From assembly GCF_000718635.1 (NCBI RefSeq), contig NZ_JOBF01000007.1, positions 231,725-295,724 on the forward strand: a stretch of DNA of 64,000 nucleotides, written 5' to 3'. The notes under the pieces are model-generated. The model had not been told where the DNA came from, made no database searches, and saw only the letters and a program-made list of their open reading frames with translations. Positions 42,639-52,700 of this stretch are shown in pieces. Each line of letters begins with the position of its first letter. Position 1 is the stretch's first letter. The DNA is from Streptomyces varsoviensis (GTDB lineage Bacteria > Actinomycetota > Actinomycetes > Streptomycetales > Streptomycetaceae). A program made the translations under genes and the position numbers.

Positions 42639-44186
42639 GTGGATCATTCGGCAGAATCCCCTTTCCCGCAGCCCCTCATCGACGCCTTCCGAGCCCGGCC
42701 GGACGTCCCGGCCTTCGAATACCGCTCGCGTCCGGTCCCCCGCGCCGAGGTCCTGGAGCTGATCGGCCGGTGCGCGCACGGGCTGCGCGCGGCCGGGCTG
42801 GGCCCCGGCCGGCCCCTCACGCTCGCGACCGCCGTCACCCCCGAGGCGTTCGCCCTGCGCATCGCGGCCCACCTGCTGGGCTGCCGGGTGACCGGCCTGC
42901 CACCGGGGCTGACGCCCCATCAACTCAGCCGGGTGCTGACCGACGAAACCGGCACGATCGTCACCGACGAGAGCACGGGCGGCCTCCAACTCCCCCCGTC
43001 CGCAAAGGAGACGACCCATATTCGCCTGGAATCCGACCTGCTGGTCCCGAGTGCCGAAGCCGCCACCCCCGGCCAACTCACCGCACAGGGCCGCCCCGAC
43101 GACATCGCGCTGATCAACCTCACCAGCGGCAGCACCGGCCGGCCGAAGGGATGCGCGCAGACCTATCGGAGCCTCACCCGCAACTGGGCCTGGCAGCCCG
43201 CCCGTTGGACCGCGCGCACCGCCGAACTGGCTGCGGGCTACGCGCGCTACCTCCTCTTCGGCACCCTCACCAGCGCCGTGATCTTCGAGCACCTGGGGCT
43301 GAGCCTGCTCGGCGGTGGCACCGCCGTCATCCCCGCTCCCCCGCTGGAGTTCCCCCAGGTCTTCGAGCGGCACCGGATCACCGCCTGCCTGCTGACCGTC
43401 CCCCGGCTGCACCACGTCCTCGACACCCTGCGCACCGAACACGTCGACACCAGCAGCCTGCGCGCCCTGCTCGTGGCGGGCTCCCCGCTGGCCCCGCACC
43501 GGCTCGCCGCGGCCGTCGAGCGGCTGGGTCCCGCGGTCCACCACGCGTACGGGCAGACCGAGACCGGCATGCTCACCCTCCTCACCCCCGGCGAACTGGC
43601 CCGCCTGCCGCGCGAGGAGGCCCTGGCGCGGACGACCGTCGGCCGCCCCCTGGACACCGTCGAACTCAGCGTCCGCGACCCCGAGGGCCGGCCGCTGCCC
43701 ACCGGGGCGACCGGCGAGATCTGGGCCCGCACCGACAGCGCCATGGCCGGCTACTGGCAGGACGAGGAGCAGACCCGCGAGGTGCTGCGCGACGGCTGGG
43801 TACGCACCCGCGACCTCGGACACCTGGGCGACGACGGCCTGCTGCGGCTGACCGGGCGCATCCGGGACGTCATCATCGTCAACGCCGTGCTCCACTACGC
43901 CGGTGCCATCGAGCAGTGCCTGGCCGGCCACCCCGACGTGGACCAGGCGTACGTGGCCGGCGCGCCCGACGAGCGTACGGGCGAGGCCGCGCACGCCTTC
44001 GTCGTCCCCGTCGCGGGCCGCGCCCCGGACCTCGCCGCCCTCCGCGCCCGCGTCGCGGCCGAACTGGGCGAGGCGAGCGTCCCGGCGACGCTCACCGTGA
44101 TCCGGGAGGCCCCCACCACCCCGGGCGGCAAACCGGACAAGCGAGCCCTGCTCGCCTCCTTCCTCACCGGTGAGGGCGAGCACTGA
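42639..44186 (+). CDS. Acyl-AMP ligase (ANL superfamily)
   Basis: A 515-residue acyl-activating enzyme. [18 protein letters not shown] (P-loop) near residue 165, HHAYGQTETGML near 305, VRTRDLGHLGDDGLLRLTGRIRDVIIVNA near 390, and C-terminal TTPGGKPDKRALL with the catalytic lysine. No carrier domain is attached, so the acyl group would go to CoA or to a separate carrier protein. The YGQTE form is more acyl-CoA-synthetase-like than amino-acid-like. GTG at 42639 (VDHSAESPFPQPL) has GGAG 11 bases upstream; an upstream GTG at 42537 lacks a binding site. Confidence 0.85.
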   Translation: MDHSAESPFPQPLIDAFRARPDVPAFEYRSRPVPRAEVLELIGRCAHGLRAAGLGPGRPLTLATAVTPEAFALRIAAHLLGCRVTGLPPGLTPHQLSRVLTDETGTIVTDESTGGLQLPPSAKETTHIRLESDLLVPSAEAATPGQLTAQGRPDDIALINLTSGSTGRPKGCAQTYRSLTRNWAWQPARWTARTAELAAGYARYLLFGTLTSAVIFEHLGLSLLGGGTAVIPAPPLEFPQVFERHRITACLLTVPRLHHVLDTLRTEHVDTSSLRALLVAGSPLAPHRLAAAVERLGPAVHHAYGQTETGMLTLLTPGELARLPREEALARTTVGRPLDTVELSVRDPEGRPLPTGATGEIWARTDSAMAGYWQDEEQTREVLRDGWVRTRDLGHLGDDGLLRLTGRIRDVIIVNAVLHYAGAIEQCLAGHPDVDQAYVAGAPDERTGEAAHAFVVPVAGRAPDLAALRARVAAELGEASVPATLTVIREAPTTPGGKPDKRALLASFLTGEGEH

Positions 44187-44306
44187 CCGAGCGTTTCATC
44201 CGGTGTGTGGCGTCGGGTCCTTGCTCGGGCTCCGCGCCAGTCGGGGGGCCTCGTCGGTGAGGCGGCGGTGGTGCATGGCTCAGCCGGTGCCGCTGTGTCC
44301 GGGAGG

Positions 44307-45422
44307 TCAGTCCACAGGCGGCCAGGGGCCGGCGAGCAGCCGTTGGGCCTCGGCGACGATCGCCTGCTCGCGTTCGGCCGTTTGTGAGCTGTTGTACGCG
44401 TCGACCGTGTCGACCAGCGGCTGGAGCGACGGAGGCTGAGCCAGTGCGTCCCACCCCTCGTATGTGATCACGTCACCGCCGGCTCCGGGGGCCAGGTTTT
44501 TCTTCACGATCAGTTGGAGCCACCAGCGCACGAGTTCCCAGCGTGCCGCCTCCCAGGGGAGGCCGGTGTCATCCTTGGGCAGGCTTTCGGGCAGGCCGAG
44601 TTCGGTCAGTACCTGGTCGAAGAGCGCGTCGGCGCTGTCGTGCTCGGCGCGCACGAGCCCGGCGAGCAGGGGAAGCGACTCCGTGTCGACGTCGAGGACC
44701 AGTGCCGTGAGCCCTGCCTCGATCAGTTGGTGCGGGAAGTGCCGGCGGCCGATGAGGCGCTCCAGTGCCAGCATCCGCAGGTACTCGACCGCCTCCTGTG
44801 CGCTGACGGCGCAGGGGCTGTGCGGAGTGGGTGCGGTGACATCGGTTCCGGGGCTGCCGTTGACGAAGTACGACCAGAAACCGACAGTGGCGTGGGCGAG
44901 GAGAGAGCTCGCCCGGCCGGTGAATTCGTGCCGTATGTAGTCGGTGAGGTCGTTCCCGTAGATGCTGATGTCGGTCTGGTGGACGGACAGGACCGGGTGG
45001 CCGCATTCGCCCGCGGCGCCGGGCAGGTAGCGGTGGGCGTAGACGGGGATCAGTCGCGGTACGGTCGCCAGTTCGGACCGCGCGACGCGCAGCGCGTCGG
45101 ACGGCTTCGCGGGTCTCGGGCGCCAGTCGGGATGCCAGAAGTGGTTGTACTCGACATCGAAGAGCACGCCCTCGACCGGTTGAGCGAGTTGCCCGGCGAG
45201 GTCTTCGGGGTCGCCGTGGCGCCAGTCGGGCCACTCCCGTGACCCGTGCGGGAGTCCGGCGGCGAGGAAGATCCGGTGGTCCGCCGAGAACGTGAAGCCG
45301 AACCGCGCCTCGATGGCGTCGAGTTCCCGCTCGCCGAGTCCCGGCCCGATCTCGGCTGGGAGCATGCGCTGAAGGTCCCGGGCGGCGTCCAGGGTCAGGG
45401 GCGGGGGCGACGGCTTGGTCAT
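44307..45422 (-). CDS. SMI1/KNR4 (SUKH)-like protein
   Basis: A 371-residue soluble protein. The N-terminal ~120 residues (GLGERELDAIEARFGFTFSADHRIFLAAGLP) fit the SUKH fold found in SMI1/KNR4 proteins and in polymorphic-toxin immunity proteins; HPVLSVHQTDISIYGNDL near residue 140 is also typical of this group. The remaining 180 residues are helical with no recognised domain. No toxin gene is adjacent, so an immunity role is only a possibility. Confidence 0.75.
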   Translation of the reverse strand: MTKPSPPPLTLDAARDLQRMLPAEIGPGLGERELDAIEARFGFTFSADHRIFLAAGLPHGSREWPDWRHGDPEDLAGQLAQPVEGVLFDVEYNHFWHPDWRPRPAKPSDALRVARSELATVPRLIPVYAHRYLPGAAGECGHPVLSVHQTDISIYGNDLTDYIRHEFTGRASSLLAHATVGFWSYFVNGSPGTDVTAPTPHSPCAVSAQEAVEYLRMLALERLIGRRHFPHQLIEAGLTALVLDVDTESLPLLAGLVRAEHDSADALFDQVLTELGLPESLPKDDTGLPWEAARWELVRWWLQLIVKKNLAPGAGGDVITYEGWDALAQPPSLQPLVDTVDAYNSSQTAEREQAIVAEAQRLLAGPWPPVD

Positions 45423-45638
45423 CCGGACAGCCTAGCGACCGGTCCGGCCCCGGAAACCGCGAGCCGCCCGGCCTCAGGCCGGCCGCTGCCGAGCAGGGAG
45501 ATCCGTCGCCTGCCGTCTTCGACCGTGGAGGGCTGGGGCGCGGGGACCGCGCCCGGCGCGCGGCGGGGCTGCGAGACTTGCCGGCAGACGACCGCTGGCT
45601 CGCCCCCGCGCGGGCGGCCCCGAACGGAAGGCACGGGC

Positions 45639-45968
45639 ATGGCACCCCAGGGACACCACATCGAGATCGAGCAGGGCGACGAGCGCGTACGGGTCGTGCA
45701 CGAGGGCCAGGTGCTCGCCGACAGCAGCCGGCCGCTCCTGCTGCACGAGACCGGGCTGCCGGTGCGCTACTACCTGCCGCCGGAGGACGTACGCACCGAG
45801 CTGCTGACGCCGTCCGAGACCCACACGTACTGCCCGTTCAAGGGCACCGCCTCCTACTGGTCGCTCGACGGCGGGCCGCGGGATCTGGTGTGGGCCTACC
45901 CGGAGCCGAAGGACGGCGTGGCCCGGATCAAGGACCACTACTGCTTCTACGAGGTCGAGTTGGGCTAG
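45639..45968 (+). CDS. DUF427 domain protein
   Basis: A 109-residue single-domain protein: VLADSSRPLLLHETGLPVRYYLPPEDVR and THTYCPFKGTASYWSLDGGPRDLVWAYPEP match DUF427 (beta-tent fold), whose function is unknown. ATG at 45639 with GGAAGG about 9 bases upstream. Confidence 0.9.
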   Translation: MAPQGHHIEIEQGDERVRVVHEGQVLADSSRPLLLHETGLPVRYYLPPEDVRTELLTPSETHTYCPFKGTASYWSLDGGPRDLVWAYPEPKDGVARIKDHYCFYEVELG

Positions 45969-46000
45969 GAGGGACGCGCCGGGGGCGCGGCGGTCGGGGT

Positions 46001-46015
46001 AGGAAAGTTTCCTAA
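46001..46015. promoter_or_regulatory. Palindrome upstream of the secreted phosphoesterase
   Basis: TAGGAAAGTTTCCTA, a perfect 7-bp inverted repeat around one base, 88 bp before the phosphoesterase start. A TTGACG-type hexamer lies downstream at 46034. Operators of this general form are familiar from sugar-responsive (ROK-like) control of secreted hydrolases, but I cannot name the regulator. Confidence 0.6.
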
Positions 46016-46102
46016 CAATAGTTCGTCCAGAGTTCTTGACGCGTACATGTGGTGTCGTCACTATTCCTCGCATCGGCTCGCCCGCCTACCGAGGAGACGG
46101 AC

Positions 46103-47065
46103 ATGACGCCCACCCCCCACGCCAGGAAACCGCTCGTCAGAAACGCCCGGATCACCGTCCCCGTGGCCGCGGGAGCCGCCCTCGCGCTGATCGGCGGCGC
46201 GCTGCTGTGGTCGCCGGGCGGCCGGGCGGACGCCGCGACCGGCCGCGCCGCCGGGGCGAAGGCCGCCGGCTTCACGGCCGTGGCCGCGGGCGACATCGCC
46301 GAGCAGTGCACCGCGAGCAGCAGTAGCTGCGTGCACCCCAAGACCGCCGCGCTGGTCAAGAAGATCAACCCGGCGTTCGTCATGACCATGGGCGACAACC
46401 AGTACGACGACGCCCGGCTCAAGGACTTCCAGAAGTACTACGACAAGACCTGGGGCGCGTTCAAGGACAAGACCCATCCGATCGCGGGCAACCACGAGAC
46501 GTACGACCCGGACGGCGCGCTCAAGGGCTACAAGTCCTACTTCGGCTCCATCGCCTACCCCAAGGGCAAGCCCTACTACAGCTTCGACCACCAGAACTGG
46601 CACTTCATCGCGCTGGACTCCAACAGCCTCGACAAGTCCGAGCAGATCAACTGGCTCAAGGCGGACCTCGCCGCCAACTCCAAGAAGTGCGTGGCCGCCT
46701 ACTGGCACCACCCGCTCTACTCTTCCGGCGAGCACGGCAACGACCCGGTCAGCAGGCCCGTCTGGAAGATGCTCCTCGACGCCAAGGCCGAGCTGGTGCT
46801 CAACGGCCACGACCACCACTACGAGCGGTTCGCGCCGCAGAACGCGGACGGCAAGGCCGACCCGAACGGCCTGGTCGAGCTGGTCGGCGGGATGGGCGGC
46901 GCCAACCCGTACAAGATCGAGGAAGTCCAGCCGAACAGCGAGAAGCGGCTCACCAAGACGTTCGGCGTGGTGAAGCTGAACTTCACGGACGACGGCTACT
47001 CCTGGGAACTCATCGGCACGGACGGCAAGACCAAGGACACCAGCCCGTCCTACACCTGCCGCTGA
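46103..47065 (+). CDS. Secreted metallophosphoesterase
   Basis: A 320-residue calcineurin-fold phosphoesterase with a basic N-terminus and signal helix (VPVAAGAALALIGGALLW) then ADAAT, a likely cleavage region. Metal-binding motifs in order: AAGDIAEQC, TMGDNQYDD, IAGNHETYD, AYWHHPLYSSGEH, LNGHDHHYERF. ATG at 46103 with GAGGAG upstream. First of three co-directional genes (phosphoesterase, MFS, beta-propeller) spaced by only a few bases. Confidence 0.9.
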   Translation: MTPTPHARKPLVRNARITVPVAAGAALALIGGALLWSPGGRADAATGRAAGAKAAGFTAVAAGDIAEQCTASSSSCVHPKTAALVKKINPAFVMTMGDNQYDDARLKDFQKYYDKTWGAFKDKTHPIAGNHETYDPDGALKGYKSYFGSIAYPKGKPYYSFDHQNWHFIALDSNSLDKSEQINWLKADLAANSKKCVAAYWHHPLYSSGEHGNDPVSRPVWKMLLDAKAELVLNGHDHHYERFAPQNADGKADPNGLVELVGGMGGANPYKIEEVQPNSEKRLTKTFGVVKLNFTDDGYSWELIGTDGKTKDTSPSYTCR

Positions 47066-47085
47066 GCGGGCCCCGGACGCCCCTG

Positions 47086-48414
47086 ATGTACCTCGCGACC
47101 ACGGGCGCGGCCGAGGCGACACGCAAGGTGTCGCGCGGCCGCGTCGCCGGCCCCGTCCTCGCCCTCGGCTCGGTCAGCCTCGTCACCGACATCTCCTCCG
47201 AGATGGTCACGGCCGTGCTGCCGCTCTACTTCGTCCTCCATCTCGGCCTCTCCCCGCTCCAGTTCGGCTTCCTCGACGGCCTCTACAACGGGGCCACCGC
47301 GCTCGTACGGCTCGTCGGCGGGCACGCCGCCGACCGCGGCAACCGGCACAAGCTCGTCGCCGGCACCGGCTACGCCCTCTCCGCACTGTCCCGCCTCGGG
47401 CTGCTGCTCGCGGGCGGCGGCACGCTGGGCATCGGCGCGGCGCTCGCCGCCGACCGGATCGGCAAGGGCGTACGGACCGCGCCGCGCGACGCGATCATCT
47501 CGCTCAGCAGCCCGCCCGACGCGCTGGGCCGGGCCTTCGGCGTGCACCGCGCCATGGACACCACGGGCGCGCTGCTCGGCCCGCTCGCCGCGTTCGCCCT
47601 GCTGTGGGCGACCGCCGACGCGTACGACGCCGTCTTCGTCGTCAGCTTCTGCGTCGGGCTGCTGGGCGTGCTGATGCTGGTCGCCTTCGTGCCGGGCCGC
47701 GAGGCGCTGCCGACGCGGCGGTACGCGCCGACGCCCGCCCCAGCCGTTCCGGACGCCGCCCCAACCGCCCCGGAGTCCGGCTCAACCGCCCCGGAGCCCG
47801 GCCCAACCATCCCGGAGCCCGGTCCCGCCCGCCCCAAGATCCTCGATCCGTTCCGCGACCCCGCCTTCCGCCGCATCCTGGGCGCGGCGGCGCTGCTCGG
47901 CGCGGCCACCATCGGGGACGCGTTCGTCTATCTGCTGCTCCAGAGGCAACTTGACTTCGCGGTGCGCTGGTTCCCGCTGCTGCCGCTGGGGGCCGCCGCC
48001 GTCTACCTCTCGCTCGCCGTGCCCGCCGGACGGCTCGGGGACCGCGTCGGCCGCCGGGTGCCCTTCCTGTGCGGGCACGCGGCGCTGCTCGGCGCGTATC
48101 TGCTGCTACTCACGACCGGTGCCGGGGCGTTGCTGCTGGTCGGCGTCCTGCTGTTGATCGGGGTGTTCTACGCGGCGACCGACGGGGTGCTGATGGCGCT
48201 GGCCGGGCCGGTGCTGCCGGCCGCCGGGCGCGCGAGCGGCATGGCCCTGTTGCAGACGGGCCAGGCGCTGGCCCGGCTGCTCGCCGCCGCCGGGTTCGGC
48301 GCGGCCTGGACGCTGTGGGGCGTACGGCCCGCGCTCATCACCGCCGTACTGGCGCTGGCCGCCGCGCTGGCCTGCTCGGCCGTTCTGCTCCGCCGCCTCG
48401 AAAGGAGGGTGTGA
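47086..48414 (+). CDS. MFS transporter
   Basis: A 442-residue major facilitator. SVSLVTDISSEMVTAVLPLYFVLHLGLSPLQFG at helix 1 and RIGKGVRTAPRDAIISLSSP are typical of a drug/metabolite MFS group often annotated as efflux. The central loop contains a Pro/Glu/Thr repeat (APTAPESGSTAPEPGPTIPE). Starts 20 bp after the phosphoesterase and ends overlapping the upstream signals of the next gene. Confidence 0.85.
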   Translation: MYLATTGAAEATRKVSRGRVAGPVLALGSVSLVTDISSEMVTAVLPLYFVLHLGLSPLQFGFLDGLYNGATALVRLVGGHAADRGNRHKLVAGTGYALSALSRLGLLLAGGGTLGIGAALAADRIGKGVRTAPRDAIISLSSPPDALGRAFGVHRAMDTTGALLGPLAAFALLWATADAYDAVFVVSFCVGLLGVLMLVAFVPGREALPTRRYAPTPAPAVPDAAPTAPESGSTAPEPGPTIPEPGPARPKILDPFRDPAFRRILGAAALLGAATIGDAFVYLLLQRQLDFAVRWFPLLPLGAAAVYLSLAVPAGRLGDRVGRRVPFLCGHAALLGAYLLLLTTGAGALLLVGVLLLIGVFYAATDGVLMALAGPVLPAAGRASGMALLQTGQALARLLAAAGFGAAWTLWGVRPALITAVLALAAALACSAVLLRRLERRV

Positions 48415-48419
48415 CGCCC

Positions 48420-49526
48420 ATGCCCGCACCACCGCCCTTGAGCAGCGACGAGACCGGTGTGACCGAAGTGCCGGACGTGACGCCCGTCGTCCCTGACCGG
48501 CGCGGCCGGGACGGCGCCCGTACCCCGTTCGCGGCGGCGTCGACGCGCGCCAAAGTGATCGCCGTCGCGGCGGCGGCCGTCGTGCTCGCCACCGTCGCCG
48601 CCGTCTACACGGTCGGCGCCGCGCACCGGGCCGAACCGGAGGAGACCGCCTCCGCGTTCGGCCTCGACGCCGGGAACCTCTACTTCCGCAGCACGGCCGC
48701 GGGCCACGGCCGCGTCGCCCGGCTGCCCGCCGCGCCGGGGGTGGCCGCGGCGGACCGCACCACCGGCGGCCCCGCGTGCGAGCGCTTCTACGCGGCGGGC
48801 GGCACCGGCCTGTGCCTCACCCGCCGCCCCGGCATCCCGCCGACCTCGTACGCCGTGGTGCTGGACGGGCGGCTGCGCGAGAAGCGGCGGATCGCGCTGA
48901 CCGGCATCCCCAACCGGGCGCGGGTCTCGGCGTCGGGCCGGATGCTGTCGTGGACGATGTTCGCGACCGGCGACTCGTACGCCACCTCGTCCTTCTCGAC
49001 CCGCACCTCGATCCTGGACACGCGCACCGGCTACCTCATCAAGAACATGGAGGAGATCCAGCTCACCCTCGGCGGCCGCCGCTACCACTCCCCCGACGTC
49101 AACTACTGGGGCGTTTCCTTCGCCCGCGACGACAACCGCTTCTACGCCACGGTCTCCACGAAGGGCCACACCTACCTCGTCGAAGGGGACATGAAGACGT
49201 GGAAGGCGCGCGCCCTGCGCGAGAACGTGGAGTGCCCCTCCCTCTCCCCCGACAACACCCGGCTGGTGTTCAAGAAGCGGGTGCGGTCCGGGGCGACTGA
49301 CCCTTGGCGGCTGTACGTACTCGACCTGCGCACCATGCGGGAGGCGCCGCTCGCCGAGGGGCGCAGCGTCGACGATCAGGCGGCGTGGCTGGACGACCGC
49401 ACCGTCGCGTACGCCCTGCCGGGCCGCGCCAAGGGCACGAGCGACATCTGGGCCGTACCGGCGGACGGCTCGGGCGCTCCGGCGCTGCGCGTGCCGGGCG
49501 GCTCGTCGCCAGCGATGGTCCGTTGA
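48420..49526 (+). CDS. Membrane-anchored TolB-like beta-propeller protein
   Basis: A 368-residue protein with one N-terminal membrane helix (VIAVAAAAVVLATVAAVYTVG, residues about 43-63) and an extracellular domain of repeated propeller blades: RISVSASGR-like turns such as RARVSASGRMLSWTMFA, GVSFARDDNRFYATVS, CPSLSPDNTRLVFKKR, DDQAAWLDDRTVAYALPG, SDIWAVPADGSG. Function unknown; extracellular binding or sensing is likely. AAGGAGG ends 11 bases before the ATG at 48420; a GTG at 48411 overlapping the MFS stop is the alternative start. Confidence 0.83.
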   Translation: MPAPPPLSSDETGVTEVPDVTPVVPDRRGRDGARTPFAAASTRAKVIAVAAAAVVLATVAAVYTVGAAHRAEPEETASAFGLDAGNLYFRSTAAGHGRVARLPAAPGVAAADRTTGGPACERFYAAGGTGLCLTRRPGIPPTSYAVVLDGRLREKRRIALTGIPNRARVSASGRMLSWTMFATGDSYATSSFSTRTSILDTRTGYLIKNMEEIQLTLGGRRYHSPDVNYWGVSFARDDNRFYATVSTKGHTYLVEGDMKTWKARALRENVECPSLSPDNTRLVFKKRVRSGATDPWRLYVLDLRTMREAPLAEGRSVDDQAAWLDDRTVAYALPGRAKGTSDIWAVPADGSGAPALRVPGGSSPAMVR

Positions 49527-49580
49527 CATCCGGAGCCGTCCGGGACCGTCCGGGACCGTCCGGGGCCGCCCCGGACACGT

Positions 49581-49613
49581 AACGGGCCGACCGCTCAAGG
49601 CGGTCGGCCCGTT
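49581..49613. terminator. Bidirectional terminator between convergent genes
   Basis: AACGGGCCGACCGC (49581-49594), loop TCAAG, GCGGTCGGCCCGTT (49600-49613): perfect 14-bp stem after the beta-propeller gene and facing the NRPS 3' end. Confidence 0.88.
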
Positions 49614-49718
49614 CCGTTCGCGGTCGGTCCGTTCCGCGCGCGTTCGGTTCGTTCCGTGCGCGTTCAGTCCGTTCCGCGCGCGTTCGCGTTCGGTCCGTTC
49701 CGTTCGCGTTTGGTCCGC
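49614..49718. repeat. Short tandem repeats before the NRPS 3' end
   Basis: About five degenerate head-to-tail units of GTCCGTTCCGCGCGCGTTCG (20-23 bp), directly after the terminator. CGTTCG is the shared core. A second short repeat of GGGACCGTCC lies at 49540-49565. Confidence 0.65.
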
Positions 49719-49722
49719 GCGA

Positions 49723-52700
49723 TCAGGCGGCGTCGCCGTCCATGGCCGCTATGAGGCTCTTGGGACGCATGTCCGTCCAGTGCTCGTTGATGTAGTCCAG
49801 GCACGCCTGACGCGCCGATTCCTCAAGCGCCACGGTCCAGCCGGCCGGCACCTCCACGAACGACGGCCACAGCGAATGCTGCCCCTCGTCGTTCACCAGC
49901 ACCAGATACGTGCCCTCGGCGTCCTCGACCATGATTCCCTCATGGTCGGAGTCGATCAAGTGGTCCCTGATCTCCCCCGTGACGAAGGGGCGCCACGTCT
50001 CAGGACCGCGCCGCCGCAGGATGTCCGCCGCGGTACGCCCGGCGGTGAAGAACATGACGTCGCCGGTGAACCGGCCGGGGGTGAACCCCCACATCAGACG
50101 CGTGTTGTTCACCCACAGGTCCTTCATGGCGAGGATCTCCTCCGCGCCGAGATGCGCCATCGCGTAGTTCCCCCGCCGCAGGAACTCGCGGTAGCGCTCC
50201 ACGGGGAAGGCCCCGTCCGCGAGCTCCGATTCCTCGAACGGGAACCCGATGCCCCGCAGGTTCGCGGCCACGATCTCCCGCTCGGCGGGGACGGACTCGC
50301 CGTGCCGCCAGGTCATCGGGAAGGAGTCGAGGATGGCCAGCAGTTCGACCTCCTCGCCCTGACGCTGCAGCTCGGTCGCGATGGCGTGCGCGATGTGCCC
50401 GCCGATGGACCAGCCCAGCAGCCGGTACGGGCCCTCGGGCTGTACGGCGCGCAGGTGGGCCAGGTAGTCGGCGGCCGCCTCCTCGACGGTCGCGGGCAGC
50501 GGCTCCGGCTTGCCGATGCCGCGCGCCTGGAGCCCGTACACCGGGTGTTCGGGCCCGATGTGCGCCAGCAGCGCGGCGTAGCACCAGCTCAGCCCGGCGC
50601 CCGGGTGAACGCAGAAGAGCGGCGGCCGCGATCCGCCGGTACGCAGCGGCAGCAGCACCGCGTGCGAGTCCGCCTCCTGCCCCGAGGCTCCCGAAGTCCC
50701 CGAAGCCCCCGGAGCTCCCGAGGCCCCCGAGGCCGCCGCGTCCAGGGCGGCGGCGAACTCGGCGACGGTCGGCGCGGCGAAGAGCTGGCGGACCGCAGCC
50801 TCGACGCCGAGCGCGGACCGTACCCGGCTCACCAGTCGGGCCGCGAGCAGCGAATGGCCGCCGAGTTCGAAGAAGCTGTCGTCGACGGTGACCCGGTCGA
50901 CTTCGAGCACTTCGGCGAACAGGGCGCACAGCGCCGTCTCGCGCGGCGTCCGGGGCTCCCGGCCGCTGGAGGCCGCCGCGACGTCGGGCGCGGGCAGCGC
51001 CGTACGGTCCAGCTTGCCGTTCCGGCGCAGCGGCAGCGCGTCGAGGGTCAGGAACGCGGACGGCACCATGTGGTCCGGCAGCGCGGCTCCGACGTGCTCG
51101 CGCAGCTCGCCGGGGCTCGGCGCCGCGCCCTCGGCGGGCACGACGTAGGCGACGAGGCGCTTGCCGCCGGGCCCCGCCTCATGCACGGCGACGGCGGCAC
51201 GGGCGACGTGCGGGTGGGAGGCGAGCGCCGCCTCGATCTCGCCCAGCTCGATGCGGAAGCCGCGCACCTTGACCTGGTGGTCGGTGCGGCCCAGATACTC
51301 CAGCCGCCCCCGCGCGTTCCACCGCACCAGGTCGCCCGTGCGGTACATGCGCGTGCCGGCCGGTCCGTACGGGTCGGCGACGAACCGCTCCCCCGTCAGC
51401 CCCGGCCGCGCGACATAGCCCCTGGCCAGGGCCGCGCCCGCCAGGTACAGCTCGCCGGCGGTGCCCGGCGCCACGGGGCGCAGCGCGCCGTCCAGCACGT
51501 ACGCCCGCGAGTTGGCGATCGGCCGCCCGATGGGGGCGACGCCCGGCCAGCCCGTGACGTCCTCGGGCAGGGTGTACGCCGTCACGGCGTGGGTCTCCGA
51601 CGGCCCGTAGTGGTTGTGCAGCCGCCGGTCCGCGCCCCGGCCGTGGAAGGCGCGCACCGCGCCGCCGAGCGTCAGCGCCTCACCGCCCTGCACGAGCCGC
51701 TTGAGGTCGGGCAGGCGCGCGCCGCGCTCCTCGGCCGCCTCGCACAGGGCGTCGATCACGAGGTTCGGGGCGTGCAGCTCCGCCACCCGGTGGCGCTCCA
51801 GCCAGCCGACGAGCCGTTCCGGATCGCGGCGCACCGCCTCGGGGCAGGCAACCAGCGTCTTGCCGTGCAGCAGGGCGGAGAGGATCTCCTGCACGGACAC
51901 GTCGAAGCTGACGGCGGTGAACTGCGCGACGCGGGTGCCCGGCGGGCTCGGCAGCTCCGCCGCGTGCCAGGTCAACAGGTTCTTCAGCGCGCCGACGGTC
52001 ATCACGACGCCCTTCGGCCGCCCCGTGGACCCCGAGGTGTAGATGACGTACGAGGGGTGGTCGGGCAGCAGCGCCGCGGGCCGCTCGGCGGCGGTGATGT
52101 CCGGCGCGGGCCCCTCGCCGTCCCCGTCGGTCGGCGCCGCGAGGTCCGGTCCGTCCAGTACGAGCCGGGGCGCGCCGTCCGCGTCGGCGGGCGGCAGGGC
52201 GCGGGCGGCGTCCTCGCTGGTCAGTACCAGTACGGGGGCGATGTCGGCCAGCATGTGGGCGATGCGGTCGGCCGGGTACGCCGGGTCGACGGGCACATAG
52301 CCGGCCCCCGCCTTCACGACGGCGAGCAGGGAGACCACGAGGTCGATGGAGCGCGGCAGGGCCACCGCCACGAACCGCTCCGGACCCGCCCCGCGTTCGA
52401 TGAGCAGCCGGGCCAACCGGTTGGCGCGCGCGTTCAGCTCCGCGTACGAGACCTCCGCGTCCTCGAAGACGACGGCCACCGCGTCCGGGGTACGGGCCGC
52501 TTGCGCCTCGAACAGCTCCGGCAGCGACGCTTCGGGCACCGGGAGGGCGGTGTCGTTCCACTCCTCCAGCACGCGCCGCCGCTCGGCGGGTTCGAGGACG
52601 TCGACGGCGCTGAGCGGCAGGTCCGGCCGGGCGGCCACGGCGGTGAGCACGCTCACCAGGCGGCCGGCGAGGGTCCGCGCGGTCTCGCGGTCGAAGAGGT

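Noticed and set aside
44307..45422. Toxin-immunity pair involving the SUKH protein
   Set aside because: No toxin-like or secretion-linked gene is adjacent.
49614..49718. CRISPR-like or origin iteron array
   Set aside because: Units are degenerate and contiguous with no spacers, and no replication gene is nearby.
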